Of a stretch of DNA of 64,000 nucleotides, positions 8,642-17,933 are shown one piece after another (position 1 is the first letter of the stretch; every line of letters begins with the position of its first letter). The stretch comes from Gracilaria gracilis (taxonomy: Eukaryota; Rhodophyta; Florideophyceae; Gracilariales; Gracilariaceae), in NCBI GenBank assembly GCA_030374805.1, contig JARGSG010000030.1, forward strand, positions 636,248 through 700,247. The letters are read 5' to 3'. A model generated the notes under the pieces. The model had not been told where the DNA came from, did no database searches, and worked only from the letters and a program-made list of their open reading frames with translations. A program made the translations under genes and the position numbers.

Positions 8642-11395
8642 ATGTCCACAAACCCATGGCGCGGCCGCCGACGCCATGTCCCTGACCGTACAAGTGTAGC
8701 AGCGCCGTCCACCGTCGAAAAACAAAACGTGACGCCGTCCACAATGCTTCCCATCAGACGCCCCGGATATGGCCGGCTTGGAAAACCAGTGCTTATCGAC
8801 TCCAACTTTTTCAAGCTCACAATCCCAGATAACCTTCGCGGCTACCTTTACACAGTCACAATTACTCGTCGACGCACAGATCATCGTGGGCGCCCACTTG
8901 AAAAGGATGTCACGGCCAGCTTGGCTGCTGAAAGCAATCGAAACACTCTGGAATGCCTCAGAAACAAGTTCAAGCTCTTCAAATACAGCCCGGCTTATGA
9001 TGGCCGTTCCCACTTGTTCTCTGTCGAAGACCGCACCCGCCATATAGGGGGAGACGAACCTTACGAGATTGAAGTGAACGACGATGGTTTTGACAACAAA
9101 CACGCCATGCAAAGCGACAGACTCATCAAAATCTATGTCTATATCACATACGTCAAGTCCATTAACTTTGCTGACCTGAGGAGCGGCAGAATCGGTAATG
9201 TTGAAGGTAGCCAACTGCTGCAGTCCTTGGATATTGCACTGGCTGCAGCCCCTCTTAGTAACCCGCAATATGCGCAAGTGGGACGTTCATTCTACAATGA
9301 CATTCGTGCCTCACCTCTGACTAGCAATGACGTTGTGGCTAGTGCGTGGTCTGGATTTTATCAGAGTGTCCGACAGACTAGTGCCGGCCTCTTCGTCAAC
9401 GTAGACTTTACATGCACCGGTTTTTGGAATGGTGGTGGAAGACCTTTTATGGATGTGATCGCCGAGTTTTCTCCTCAAGTGGGTCGCCGTGGTTGGACAA
9501 AGTCAAGAGATTTTGATTCAATTCTTAGAAAGTTAACGAACGCCTTCAATGGACTAACTGTGAAGGCAACCCACAATCAAATCTCATATTCCGTGTATGG
9601 CTTTTCAAAGTTCGGCGCTTCGGATATGACTTTCACAATGGGATCCCGTCGAGTAACCATTGCGGAATACTTTGCAAGCCAGTACAATTACATCCTTCAG
9701 CATCCCGATTGGCCATGCGTGAGGGTCCAGAAGAAGAAAGAAATATATGTTCCAATTGAGCTGCTCATCGTCAAGACCAAGCAGCCTTACAAGGGCAATA
9801 TCGTTGGTGAAGCTCACGTTAAAATGGTGCAGTATGCCACAGCCGAACCTCAGGTTGTAAGAACCACAGTGCAGCAGAACATTCGGAGCATTGACCATGC
9901 CCAAAATGAAACATGCAAGTCCTTTGGGATTGGGGTTAGTGATCAGCTAATACGTTGCTCAGGTCGCGTACTACCAAGTCCACGTCTTCAGTACGAAAAA
10001 GATAGGGATCCAAGGAAATGGGTCTCTGTGCGGAATGGGTCTTGGAGTGCTGAAGTCGATAACAGGCCGCTTCGGTTTCTCAAACCGGCAAAGATTCAAG
10101 AGTGGGCCATTCTGAATACAACGAAATTGGGGAAACGAGATGTTCAAGAATTTGCAGAGGATCTTCACAACGCCATGAGAACGGCTGGGATAACTGGACT
10201 TGGTCGTCCTCATTTGCGGGCATGTGACGAGGATAGAGTTTCTGGAATGATTCACAGCATCTGTGAAGAACACAGACAGCCAAATTCCTTGGTTCACAGA
10301 ATGTCGCTCATCGTCGTCATCAAGGAAAGACAGGATACCAGATGCTACGGCGCCATAAAAGTAAGCGGGGACATCATATCTGGAGTTGTAACTCAGGCTT
10401 GCCTGCAACGGAATTGCTCAAGCAGAGCACGCAACAAGAAGTTGTATCTCTCCAATTTGGTACTCAAGATCAACACCAAGCTTGGTGGAGTTAATTGGTC
10501 CACCGTTCCATTCGCAATTGCGAACCGTGGGTCAGATCCTGAGTTCACCAAGTACCCCTTTATAGTTCTGGGAGCAGACGTGAGTCACCCGTCCGGAGGA
10601 GGTCCAAGTGTGGCCGCTTTGGTGGGGTCTCTTGATGGAGTCGTGTTCCAGTTTGCCGCAGCCATACGGAATCAGAAAGGGAAGCAAGAGATAATTTCAG
10701 ACATGGGAAACATGTTCACTAATGTGTACAGACAGTGGTTTCTTCGCAACAATAAGAAATTCCATACTCAATCGATTATAATGTTCAGAGATGGAGTTTC
10801 TGAAGGACAGTTCGCAGATGTCATGGAGCAGGAGATATCAGGTATTAGGGAAGCATGTTCGATGATTAATGCAAATTTCAAACCCAAGATAACTTATATT
10901 CTCATCACAAAGCGTCATCATGTTCGGTTCTTCCCGGCGGATCGACGTACTGGAGACAGAAAAGGAAATATTCTCCCAGGAACAGTGGTGGATACCGATG
11001 TCACGAGTAACGATTTCTACGACTTTTTCTTGAACAGTCATGCATCTGTACGTGGGACGAACAAGCCCTCAAAGTATACCGTACTCTTGGACGAGAATAA
11101 CGTCCCGCCCGACTTACTGCAGACGTTTATTTACCGACATACCCACAGTTACTGTCGTCACACCGGTTCGGTTTCCATGGTTCACGCTGCCTACTATGCT
11201 CACCATTTGGCATCCAGGGGAAGACTGTATTTAACGAAAGCAAGCGAGGATGAGAGAAGAAGGGGTGGCGGTAACAGAGGGCGGGGTGGTCCTCGTAGAC
11301 AAGAGAGACCCCACGGGAACGCGTCAAACGATCGAGAAGTCGAAAAAGCCCCTGCTATACATGGGGCGCTTCGCAACCGACTGTTTTTTGTCTAG
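8642..11395 (+). CDS. Argonaute, slicer residues intact
   Basis: 917 residues, uninterrupted. It loads small RNA and cleaves or silences matching transcripts. The ATG at 8642 is the first in frame; it is followed by a short Arg-rich tail and then the classic RRPGYGRLGKPV start of the N domain. Rough layout: N domain to 190, linker to 255, PAZ 260-390 (VTIAEYF, PCVRV), MID about 440-600, PIWI about 605-885. The catalytic tetrad is complete: Asp646 (GADVSHP), Glu683 (GKQEI), Asp717 (FRDGVSEGQF), His854 (YYAHH). Between PIWI and the conserved C-terminus (IHGALRNRLFFV) there is an inserted RG-rich loop (RRRGGGNRGRGGPRRQ), unusual because RG motifs of Argonautes normally lie at the N-terminus. The gene ends in two TAG codons. 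It shares its upstream region with the RING gene. Confidence 0.97.
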   Translation: MSTNPWRGRRRHVPDRTSVAAPSTVEKQNVTPSTMLPIRRPGYGRLGKPVLIDSNFFKLTIPDNLRGYLYTVTITRRRTDHRGRPLEKDVTASLAAESNRNTLECLRNKFKLFKYSPAYDGRSHLFSVEDRTRHIGGDEPYEIEVNDDGFDNKHAMQSDRLIKIYVYITYVKSINFADLRSGRIGNVEGSQLLQSLDIALAAAPLSNPQYAQVGRSFYNDIRASPLTSNDVVASAWSGFYQSVRQTSAGLFVNVDFTCTGFWNGGGRPFMDVIAEFSPQVGRRGWTKSRDFDSILRKLTNAFNGLTVKATHNQISYSVYGFSKFGASDMTFTMGSRRVTIAEYFASQYNYILQHPDWPCVRVQKKKEIYVPIELLIVKTKQPYKGNIVGEAHVKMVQYATAEPQVVRTTVQQNIRSIDHAQNETCKSFGIGVSDQLIRCSGRVLPSPRLQYEKDRDPRKWVSVRNGSWSAEVDNRPLRFLKPAKIQEWAILNTTKLGKRDVQEFAEDLHNAMRTAGITGLGRPHLRACDEDRVSGMIHSICEEHRQPNSLVHRMSLIVVIKERQDTRCYGAIKVSGDIISGVVTQACLQRNCSSRARNKKLYLSNLVLKINTKLGGVNWSTVPFAIANRGSDPEFTKYPFIVLGADVSHPSGGGPSVAALVGSLDGVVFQFAAAIRNQKGKQEIISDMGNMFTNVYRQWFLRNNKKFHTQSIIMFRDGVSEGQFADVMEQEISGIREACSMINANFKPKITYILITKRHHVRFFPADRRTGDRKGNILPGTVVDTDVTSNDFYDFFLNSHASVRGTNKPSKYTVLLDENNVPPDLLQTFIYRHTHSYCRHTGSVSMVHAAYYAHHLASRGRLYLTKASEDERRRGGGNRGRGGPRRQERPHGNASNDREVEKAPAIHGALRNRLFFV

Positions 11396-11976
11396 TAGGA
11401 GATCTACTACTCGGTGGGAGAAACTCATCTAGAATTCAAACCTGCAACTTTTCTCTAGTATAGATATTTGTTCTTTGTGATTTGGAATGGAGATCTAACG
11501 AATTGTTGCGAAAAACTTGGGTTCTACATGCCTCAATGTCACTATTTGTAAAATCGCTGGCCTTTTGTTGTTAGCTATTCGAACCTTTCGATGAAGCGGT
11601 CCACCCCAACCATCCACATCAAGGTTGTACCAAGCTTTCGATTCACCTTACGATGAAGAACGTACGGTGTTCATTGTGGATCATCAAAGTAATTTGTCTG
11701 GGAGGGGAGATCCTGTAGTGACTGAGAATAAGTGGACGCGTACAGTGACGATGTACGATGGAATGGGTCTGTAGGGTACACCGCATAATGATGGATATGT
11801 TTGGAAGGATGCTTTGTAGGATAACTGGAATTGCAGGTGGACTTTGAAGTAGATGTGATCTATGCATATGCAGATACCGTGTCGGCTTTTATTAGGAACA
11901 CAATGTAGTATTTATGTAGATGTTGGGAGTGCATTAGAACTCTATTGACAAACAACAACAACGAACTATTTTGCAT
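11396..11976. other. No supported gene
   Basis: 3' flank of Argonaute and upstream DNA of the next small ORF. Only short frames without domains. Confidence 0.5.
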
Positions 11977-12237
11977 ATGTTTTCAACTAACGGTGGGAAA
12001 GTGGACAAACGCGACTATTATGCTCCTCCATCTCTCGAACAGATCGAGAGTCTATTCAAAAGGTTCTACGCAGAGGCTAGCGATGAATACACGAAGCAGT
12101 TGTGTGGGATAGTTTTTGCAGGGCCAGAACGAGAAGAAGCCCGAATCATAGCGACTTTGCATCAGCTTTTTGTCCGAAATCGAGAGAAGAGTGCAAAAGA
12201 ATGCTTGAAGATTGTTGACGAGTTTGGCTTCCTGTAG
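11977..12237 (+). CDS. Small protein of unknown function with an EQIESLFKR motif
   Basis: 86 residues from the ATG at 11977. The sequence is acidic and helical (PPSLEQIESLFKRFY, TLHQLFVRNREKSAKECLKIV) and looks like a real soluble protein rather than random translation. The motif EQIESLFKR recurs as SEQIESLYKR in the next ORF 300 bases downstream. No known family recognised; it may be one module of a larger split or decayed gene. Confidence 0.4.
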   Translation: MFSTNGGKVDKRDYYAPPSLEQIESLFKRFYAEASDEYTKQLCGIVFAGPEREEARIIATLHQLFVRNREKSAKECLKIVDEFGFL

Positions 12238-12372
12238 TTGACCAAAAAACAAAAGGCAAGGCTGGAGGGAGGGGCTTCCATATTTTGAAGACATATACGG
12301 AGGTCTGGAGGCTTGTGAGAATGTATACTTAGTAATGTCATGGAAGGACAACGATAAAACGTATAATAATAA

Positions 12373-12855
12373 ATGAGAAGGCGAGAGTGGAGCGTATTAA
12401 ATTTGGTGACACCCGCTCGGAGGGAAGTAGATGTTGGCGAGAAGTTGGAGAACAAGTGTGGGCTACTACACCAAGTCGGAGGACTGGTAGGATTTCAAAG
12501 GCAGTCAAGGTACATTGTTTTATGGAGGATTGCTCGAGTGCTGCTACCATCTGAGCAAATCGAGTCCCTTTATAAACGACATCAGGATGCGAGAACTCGG
12601 GATGTGAATGGAAGAGAGAAAGGAACTGTGCTTGTTGAATCTAAACCGGCAAGTGGCGGTGCTACGGTAAGTTACATTGACTGGAGTTACACCCTATTCG
12701 ATCTAGCTTGTGACAACAACCGAAGCGTGTCACAAGGCGGCGAAAAACTGGACGTATCGGCAACACTGACCATGTGTAGCCGCGCGGTGTTGGAGCAGGA
12801 GATGCTACCGGCCAACAGCACGGAGGAGAAGGCGACAGGTCCTTACCTGATGTAA
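12373..12855 (+). CDS. Hypothetical protein with an EQIESLYKR motif
   Basis: 160 residues from the ATG at 12373. It contains SEQIESLYKRH at about residue 60, matching the motif of the preceding small ORF, then a 90-residue segment without recognisable domain. It is on the same strand as its neighbour. The N-terminal half around VTPARREVDVGEK could be untranslated leader. Existence as a gene is uncertain. Confidence 0.3.
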   Translation: MRRREWSVLNLVTPARREVDVGEKLENKCGLLHQVGGLVGFQRQSRYIVLWRIARVLLPSEQIESLYKRHQDARTRDVNGREKGTVLVESKPASGGATVSYIDWSYTLFDLACDNNRSVSQGGEKLDVSATLTMCSRAVLEQEMLPANSTEEKATGPYLM

Positions 12856-12981
12856 CTTACAAGTTCCTGGAGCAGCGACGAGACAGCGGCAAGAGCAACG
12901 AGGCGTTCTTCCACGAGCACGACACGCATGGCGCAGTTGCGCTGCTCCGCAGTTCGGAATCCGAACGGCAGCGGGCTTGTG

Positions 12982-13008
12982 GATTACAGTGATTACAGTG
13001 ATTACAGT
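12982..13008 (+). repeat. Three tandem GATTACAGT units
   Basis: Three exact 9-bp copies in a row, just before the 3' end of the membrane-protein gene on the other strand. Too short to infer a role. Confidence 0.7.
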
Positions 13009-13113
13009 AGCGTGATGGTGAGCCCCTCCAGCTAGCAATGGCGCACTGTTTTGAATTCAAATTGCAAAAGTTCAAGGTAAACAAGAAAGCGTTGTTCCGT
13101 TGTACGACGTGGC

Positions 13114-14907
13114 TTACGTGGAGCCGGAAAGCAGCTCGCGCGCAGGCCAGTTCAAACGGCGGCCCGACCTGCTCCGCACGGCGTTGAGCTTGGAGCGCTC
13201 GCATCCCCACGACACCAACCAGTAGTCCACGGCCTCGTTCAGCCGCTCCACGAACGCGTCGAACGAGTCGCCATCGCCGTCGCGGCCGTGCCCGCCTCCG
13301 TCGCGGCCGTGCCCGCCTCCGTCGCGGCCGTGCCCGCCTCCGTCGCGGCCGTGCCCGCCTCCGTCGCGGCCGTGCCCGCCTCCGTCGCGGCCGTGCCCGC
13401 CTCCGTCGCGGCCGTGCCCGCCTCCGTCGCGGCCGTGCCCGCCTCCGTCGCGGCCGTGCCCGCCTCCGTCGCGGCCGTGCCCGCCTCCGTCGCGGCCGTG
13501 CCCGCCTCCGTCGCGGCCGCGCCCGCCTCCGTCGCGGCCGCGCCCGCCTCCGTCGCGGCCGCGCCCGCCTCCGTCGCGGCCGCGCCCGCCTCCGTCGCGG
13601 CCGCGCCCGCCTCCGTCGCGGCCGCGCCCGCCTCCGTCGCGGCCGCGCCCGCCGCCGTCACCGCCGCCGTCGCTGTGGCGCCACAGCTCCCTCAGCAGAG
13701 CGTGCGCCGACCGTGGCTGCGGCTTGAATTTGGGCACGGCGATGCGTCGCCGCAGGTGATCCGACTTGCGGATCAGCACGAAGAACATCACGCTGAAGCT
13801 CTCCGGGCTGTTGTACTTGCCGTCCGCGATGCGCTTGAAGTAGCTCGGATTCCAATCCACCAGGTCGAGCTCCTCGATGAAGAATTTGTGGATCAGTGCC
13901 GTACGGCCCTGCTGATGGTACCAGTGACCCCGGCGTTTCCCGCGCTTGCCGTCGCGTAGCTCGTCGACAAAGTAGCGCTTGCGCAGGAACAGCGCCAGAT
14001 TTCCAATGGCGCAGATCTCGCTGATCAGGCTCAGACCCTCCAACACCTGGTCCTGGCTCTCTAGGTACAGCGACCACGGCTTGTTGATCAGCCACGCGCC
14101 GGACGACACCGCATTCCACACACGGAACGACGCCCCGTACAGCGTAGCGCGCAGCTCCACGATGTGTTTGGTGTGCGCGATGCGTTCGCCCTCCCACTGG
14201 CGCAGTGTGCGGTCGCCGCTGCCGGAATCGTACTCCTGCAGGTGCGTGCAGCCGCACGAGTGGTTGGGGTGTCTGTGGAACGACGCCACCAGCCGTCTTG
14301 AGAGGCTGCTGCGCAGCGCCGACACGAACCACTTGACGTTTGGGAACGGCGTGCTTGTCTCCGGCAGCCGGAACAGGAAGATTCGCGCCTTGCACTTGGT
14401 ACGCTTGCATCTGCCGCCAAAGTTGTCGCACCACGCACCCGAGTTGGCGTCGTCGCCGCACGGGTAGCCGACCTTGATGAAGGCAAATTCCTTGGGCGTG
14501 AGGCGCAGATACTCGTTGAAATGCCAGTTGCTTCGAAGCACGGTGCGAAGCAGGTAGTCCGATAGCGTATCCTTCGGGATCTGCATGAGAGCGGCTGAGA
14601 GCGGGAACACGATTGTGACGAGCGCGTCCAGCGAGATGAGCCCCGTCCAGCCCAGAAGCAACGATGTGAAGGTGAGTGCGTACGCCACCAGCGTGACGAC
14701 GATGAGTGCAGCGCCCACGGAGGAGGGCAACTGGCCGCGACGGCTCTGGCTGTTCTCCCTTGCGGAAGGAAGCAGCGTGATGGCCATCAAGGTGACCAGC
14801 GCCAGCGAAATGAGACACAGCTCCAGCACGGTGCCTCGCGAGGCGCTGTCGACAATTTGCTGCAGGGATGTGGAGATTGCAGCGTGTTCGGGCGACGGAT
14901 GGTACAT
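13114..14907 (-). CDS. Multi-pass membrane protein with GGGxGRD repeat tail
   Basis: 597 residues from the ATG at 14907. Two or three hydrophobic segments lie at residues about 28-48 and 65-110 (including VGAALIVVTLVAYALTF). A soluble domain of about 300 residues follows, with many cysteines early on (PCGDD, WCDNFGGRCKRTKCK, CGCTH), which suggests metal binding or disulphides. Near residue 415 begins a run of 18 seven-residue units GGG(H/R)GRD, followed by a conserved-looking C-terminal helix (DAFVERLNEAVDYWLVSW). I do not recognise the family. The gene has a high-GC codon bias like islands I and III. The protein probably sits in an internal or plasma membrane with the domain on one side. Confidence 0.7.
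   Translation of the reverse strand: MYHPSPEHAAISTSLQQIVDSASRGTVLELCLISLALVTLMAITLLPSARENSQSRRGQLPSSVGAALIVVTLVAYALTFTSLLLGWTGLISLDALVTIVFPLSAALMQIPKDTLSDYLLRTVLRSNWHFNEYLRLTPKEFAFIKVGYPCGDDANSGAWCDNFGGRCKRTKCKARIFLFRLPETSTPFPNVKWFVSALRSSLSRRLVASFHRHPNHSCGCTHLQEYDSGSGDRTLRQWEGERIAHTKHIVELRATLYGASFRVWNAVSSGAWLINKPWSLYLESQDQVLEGLSLISEICAIGNLALFLRKRYFVDELRDGKRGKRRGHWYHQQGRTALIHKFFIEELDLVDWNPSYFKRIADGKYNSPESFSVMFFVLIRKSDHLRRRIAVPKFKPQPRSAHALLRELWRHSDGGGDGGGRGRDGGGRGRDGGGRGRDGGGRGRDGGGRGRDGGGRGRDGGGRGRDGGGHGRDGGGHGRDGGGHGRDGGGHGRDGGGHGRDGGGHGRDGGGHGRDGGGHGRDGGGHGRDGGGHGRDGGGHGRDGDGDSFDAFVERLNEAVDYWLVSWGCERSKLNAVRSRSGRRLNWPARELLSGST
13279..13653. repeat. 21-bp coding minisatellite, 18 units
   Basis: Exact 21-bp units of the form GTCGCGGCCG(T/C)GCCCGCCTCC. 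One base splits the array in two blocks: eleven T-type units (encoding His on the minus strand) at lower coordinates, then seven C-type units (encoding Arg). Within each block units are essentially identical, showing recent block-wise expansion. Confidence 0.9.
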
Positions 14908-15586
14908 TGCGCACGTTTGCGGGGGATGGAGGGGTTGACGGGATTAGGTTTGCGTGTGGTAGCTACTTATGTGGCTGGCTCGGCGGGCGGCCACACGGTA
15001 ATTTTACATGAAGTACAACCAGACTTGCTGCTCGGTGGCCCGGAGAGCGCATGGAGTTTGGATCGGCGGTGGCGAAACGGTCTGCTACAATGGGTGCAAG
15101 TTGGGCACTGCTTGTTCAGCGATGAAGCAGAAGATCAGTTTGGCAAGTTGGCCGCAGCCGGAAGCGACGGTACGCGTTGCGTTGTGAGGGAGAGCGTACG
15201 GACTCGGGTACCGGTACGGTTGGTACTACCAGGGGTAATGAATAGCGCGGACATGAGAGGTGAGGGTTTGTGGCTTTTCCGCAAGTGGCGCACAAGCATC
15301 GATGCGGACGATGCTGCCATGACCGGGCGGTGTTAACAGTACAATCTGTAAAGCTTGTACTGTAAATGTATCCATATGTACGTGTACTACGTGTTGTAGT
15401 GATCACTGATCACACGGGGTCTCGCGTGAGAGGGGTCTCGCGTGAGAATGACGTGATGCGCGAGATGCGACGAAGACGAAAACTTTACAAACTCGATGAC
15501 GGCTGTTAAGGTTAGTTAAAGAGAAGAGAGTGCATGTGCGTCAATTGGCGCCGCACCGAGCGCGCGCAGCTCACACGCGGCGCGGC
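14908..15586. other. Spacer between membrane-protein and Kelch genes
   Basis: Promoter side of the membrane-protein gene and 3' side of the Kelch gene. Contains a tandem GGTCTCGCGTGAGA-like duplication at about 15417-15445 and the palindromic TGATCACTGATCA near 15398. No gene is supported. Confidence 0.5.
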
Positions 15587-17137
15587 TCACACGCGGCGCA
15601 GCGCGCGCCACTCGGCGTCGGCCGCCGTGCCGGGGTGACCGCGCCCCGTGGCGCAGAACAGCGCGTCGCGCGCCACGCCGCACACGGCGCTCTGCACGGC
15701 GCGCGCGTACTTGCCCACTTGCGTCCAGCGGTCGGCGGCTACGTCGTAGTGCAGCACGGCGTCCACGGGCGCGCGCCCGTTGGTGACGCCGGCCACCACC
15801 AGCGCGCCGCCGCGCCAGCGCGTCGTGGACGCCGCAATGTGCCCCAGCGGCAGCGGCAGCGGCGCGCGCTCCGCCCAGCTGTCCGTCGCTGCGTCGTACT
15901 CGTGCACCAGCGCCGAGTTGCCGGACTCCTCGTCGGCGCGCCGCTGCCCACCCACGAAAAAGTGGCGGCCCTGTACGCTTACGGCCGACATGTGGTTGCG
16001 CGCTACGGGGATGTCCGCCTTGCGCTGCCAGCCGGCGAGCGGCGCGTCCAGCCGTAGCATGTACGTGTGCACGGAGTCTTCGCCGTCCCACTCGTCCTGT
16101 TTGCGGATCATGCCGGCGGAGAACAGCAGCGCGTGTGCGCGCTTCAGGTACACCAGCCCGCCGCCGCCCACCGCCAGCGGCAGCTTGGGCAGCGCCCGCC
16201 ACTCGTTGGCGCCGTACGAGAACACGTAGCAATGCCCGACGCTGCGTCCGGGCGCCTTTGCCAGAAAGCCGCCGCACACGTACATCTTGTCGCCCACGAA
16301 GGCCTGCGCGCAGTGCGTCAAGTGGCGCGGCATGTCCGCCACGCGCTGCCACTCGCCGCGCGGCTCGCGCACGTCCAGCACGTACGCCTTTTTGGTTGTC
16401 AGTAGCTCGCTGTTGTCGATGTAGCCGCCCGCCACCAGCAGCAGCTTGCGCCCGTCGTCCGTGCGCAGCATGCCGCCGGCCGACTCCAGCAGCGCCAGCG
16501 GGTAGTCGCTCATCGCCTTCCATCCGCCCGCTGCCAGCTTCACGCCGCCGCTGCCAGTCGCCGGCTCTGTCGCGGGCTCTGTCGCGGGCTCGGGCGTCGG
16601 TTCTAGAGTCAACTTGGCTGCCGCTTCAGGCGCCGGCTCTGGCGTCCACTTCACCGGCTCTGGCGTCCATTTGACCGCGGGCTCGGGCGTCGGCTCTGGT
16701 GTCCACTTGGCTGCCGCTTCAGGCGCCGGCTCTGGCGTCCACTTCACCGGCTCTGGCGTCCACTTCACCGGCTCTGGCGTCCATCTGACCGCCGGCTCGG
16801 GCGTCGGCTCTGGTGTCCACTTGGTTGCCCCTTCGGGCTTCGGCTCTGGTGTCCACTTGGTTGCCCCTTCGGGCTTCGGCTCTGGTGTCCACTTGGCTGC
16901 CGCCTCGGGCGTCGGCTCGGGTGTCCACTTGACCGGCTCTGGCGTCCCGTCAGCTGCGGGTTCGGGCGTGGACTCTGCCTTCCATTTCGCCGGCTCGGGC
17001 GTCCACTGCGGCGCCACGCCCACGGGCTCCGGCGTGTGCGCGGCGTCGCCGCCACCCTGCGCCTGCGCCGCCGCCGCCAGCGACAGCGCCAGCAGCAGCG
17101 CCGCCACCCACCGTGCCGCACGAACAGCACGCTCCAT
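15587..17137 (-). CDS. Secreted WTPEP-repeat and Kelch-domain protein
   Basis: 516 residues from the ATG at 17137. A signal peptide (hydrophobic AALLLALSLAAAAQA) is followed by about 150 residues of degenerate TPEP(V/E/K)xWTPEP repeats, rich in Pro, Trp and Glu, and then by a Kelch-type beta-propeller from about residue 205 to the end. Kelch signs include LLLVAGGYIDNS, MYVCGGFLA, HFFVGGQ, LVVAGVTNG and repeated W residues spaced by about 50. Extracellular Kelch proteins often bind glycans or proteins; here that is inference. The Pro-rich stalk would hold the propeller away from the cell or bind the wall. The gene lies in GC-rich island III. Confidence 0.75.
   Translation of the reverse strand: MERAVRAARWVAALLLALSLAAAAQAQGGGDAAHTPEPVGVAPQWTPEPAKWKAESTPEPAADGTPEPVKWTPEPTPEAAAKWTPEPKPEGATKWTPEPKPEGATKWTPEPTPEPAVRWTPEPVKWTPEPVKWTPEPAPEAAAKWTPEPTPEPAVKWTPEPVKWTPEPAPEAAAKLTLEPTPEPATEPATEPATGSGGVKLAAGGWKAMSDYPLALLESAGGMLRTDDGRKLLLVAGGYIDNSELLTTKKAYVLDVREPRGEWQRVADMPRHLTHCAQAFVGDKMYVCGGFLAKAPGRSVGHCYVFSYGANEWRALPKLPLAVGGGGLVYLKRAHALLFSAGMIRKQDEWDGEDSVHTYMLRLDAPLAGWQRKADIPVARNHMSAVSVQGRHFFVGGQRRADEESGNSALVHEYDAATDSWAERAPLPLPLGHIAASTTRWRGGALVVAGVTNGRAPVDAVLHYDVAADRWTQVGKYARAVQSAVCGVARDALFCATGRGHPGTAADAEWRALRRV
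16560..16990. repeat. Degenerate repeat encoding WTPEP units
   Basis: Units of 24-36 bp built on GGCTCTGGCGTCCACTT and close variants, encoding xWTPEP on the minus strand. Some blocks (for example 16826-16890) repeat almost exactly, evidence of recent duplication. Confidence 0.8.
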
Positions 17138-17933
17138 CAATAAACGCAAGCTCAAGCAGCACCCCCTTCCGCACAGCCGCCGTGCTCAGCGCGCGCTTCT
17201 GACTCAGCCTCTGCCGCCGCCTGCGCCGCGGCGCGCACACGCTCATAAACAGCGGCGCGCGCGCGCACTTGCGAGAGCGCGTCGGGGCCGCCGCGCCGCC
17301 GCGCGCGTTGCGTGCGCCGGTAGAGCCGCTCCGCCGCGCGCGGCTGAGGCTGCACCTCAACGCGACGGCGCGTTGCGTGCGCGCGCGCGCGGCGCGTGTG
17401 TGTGCGTTTGCACGTGCGCCGCCGCTGTAATCAGCGATGCTGTGGCGCCGAACGGCTCGAATTGGCCCGTGGCTGCCGCTATGTACATAACTTTACAAGC
17501 GGCAGCCACGGGCCAATTTGCGCCGTTGCGGCTGTACGAGCTGTGCCCCCGGCGGCTGCTGATGCCCGCGGCTGCTGATGCCGGCGGCATGACCGTCGCG
17601 CGCTTGGTCGAGCGCGGCCGAAGCTACCGTTGGTAATTGTCGCTTTCTGCCTGTTGGCGGCGCGCAAAGTTAGATAGACGACGACGCCGTTATCGCCGCA
17701 CCGCGGCGGTACTTTTCCGTCATCCTCCGCTGGCCCTTACCGGCTCGTCTTGTATATTATAGGCTCGTGCATTTTTCTGTAATCCTCCGCAACTGATTCG
17801 AGTAATTTATACGATCTTTAACCAAATCAGCTTACATGTATCAATCAGTCTTCTCTTCATGTTGTAACATATACTTGTCATCACCAGTCAGCACTCGTCA
17901 CACCAAGCACATCACCGCCGTAAACTAGAAAAG
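17138..17933. other. Spacer with a long hairpin
   Basis: GC-rich to about 17,700, then AT-richer. Upstream region of the Kelch gene and 3' flank of the Cys-rich gene. Apart from the hairpin at 17460-17518 no feature is supported; frames open on both strands here follow from composition. Confidence 0.5.
17460..17518. repeat. Perfect 21-bp-stem hairpin
   Basis: Arms at 17460-17480 (beginning AATTGGCCCGTGGCTGCC) and 17498-17518 are exact reverse complements, with a 17-base loop. The pairing continues outward after a small internal loop: AACGGC at 17451-17456 with GCCGTT at 17522-17527, and GCCG at 17447-17450 with CGGC at 17529-17532. It could be a small-RNA precursor, a miniature transposon or a structured untranslated region. 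Confidence 0.8.

Noticed and set aside
13279-13653. Array of regular repeats as a CRISPR
   Set aside because: Units are contiguous without spacers, in frame, and lie inside a coding region of a eukaryote. The same holds for 5098-5934.
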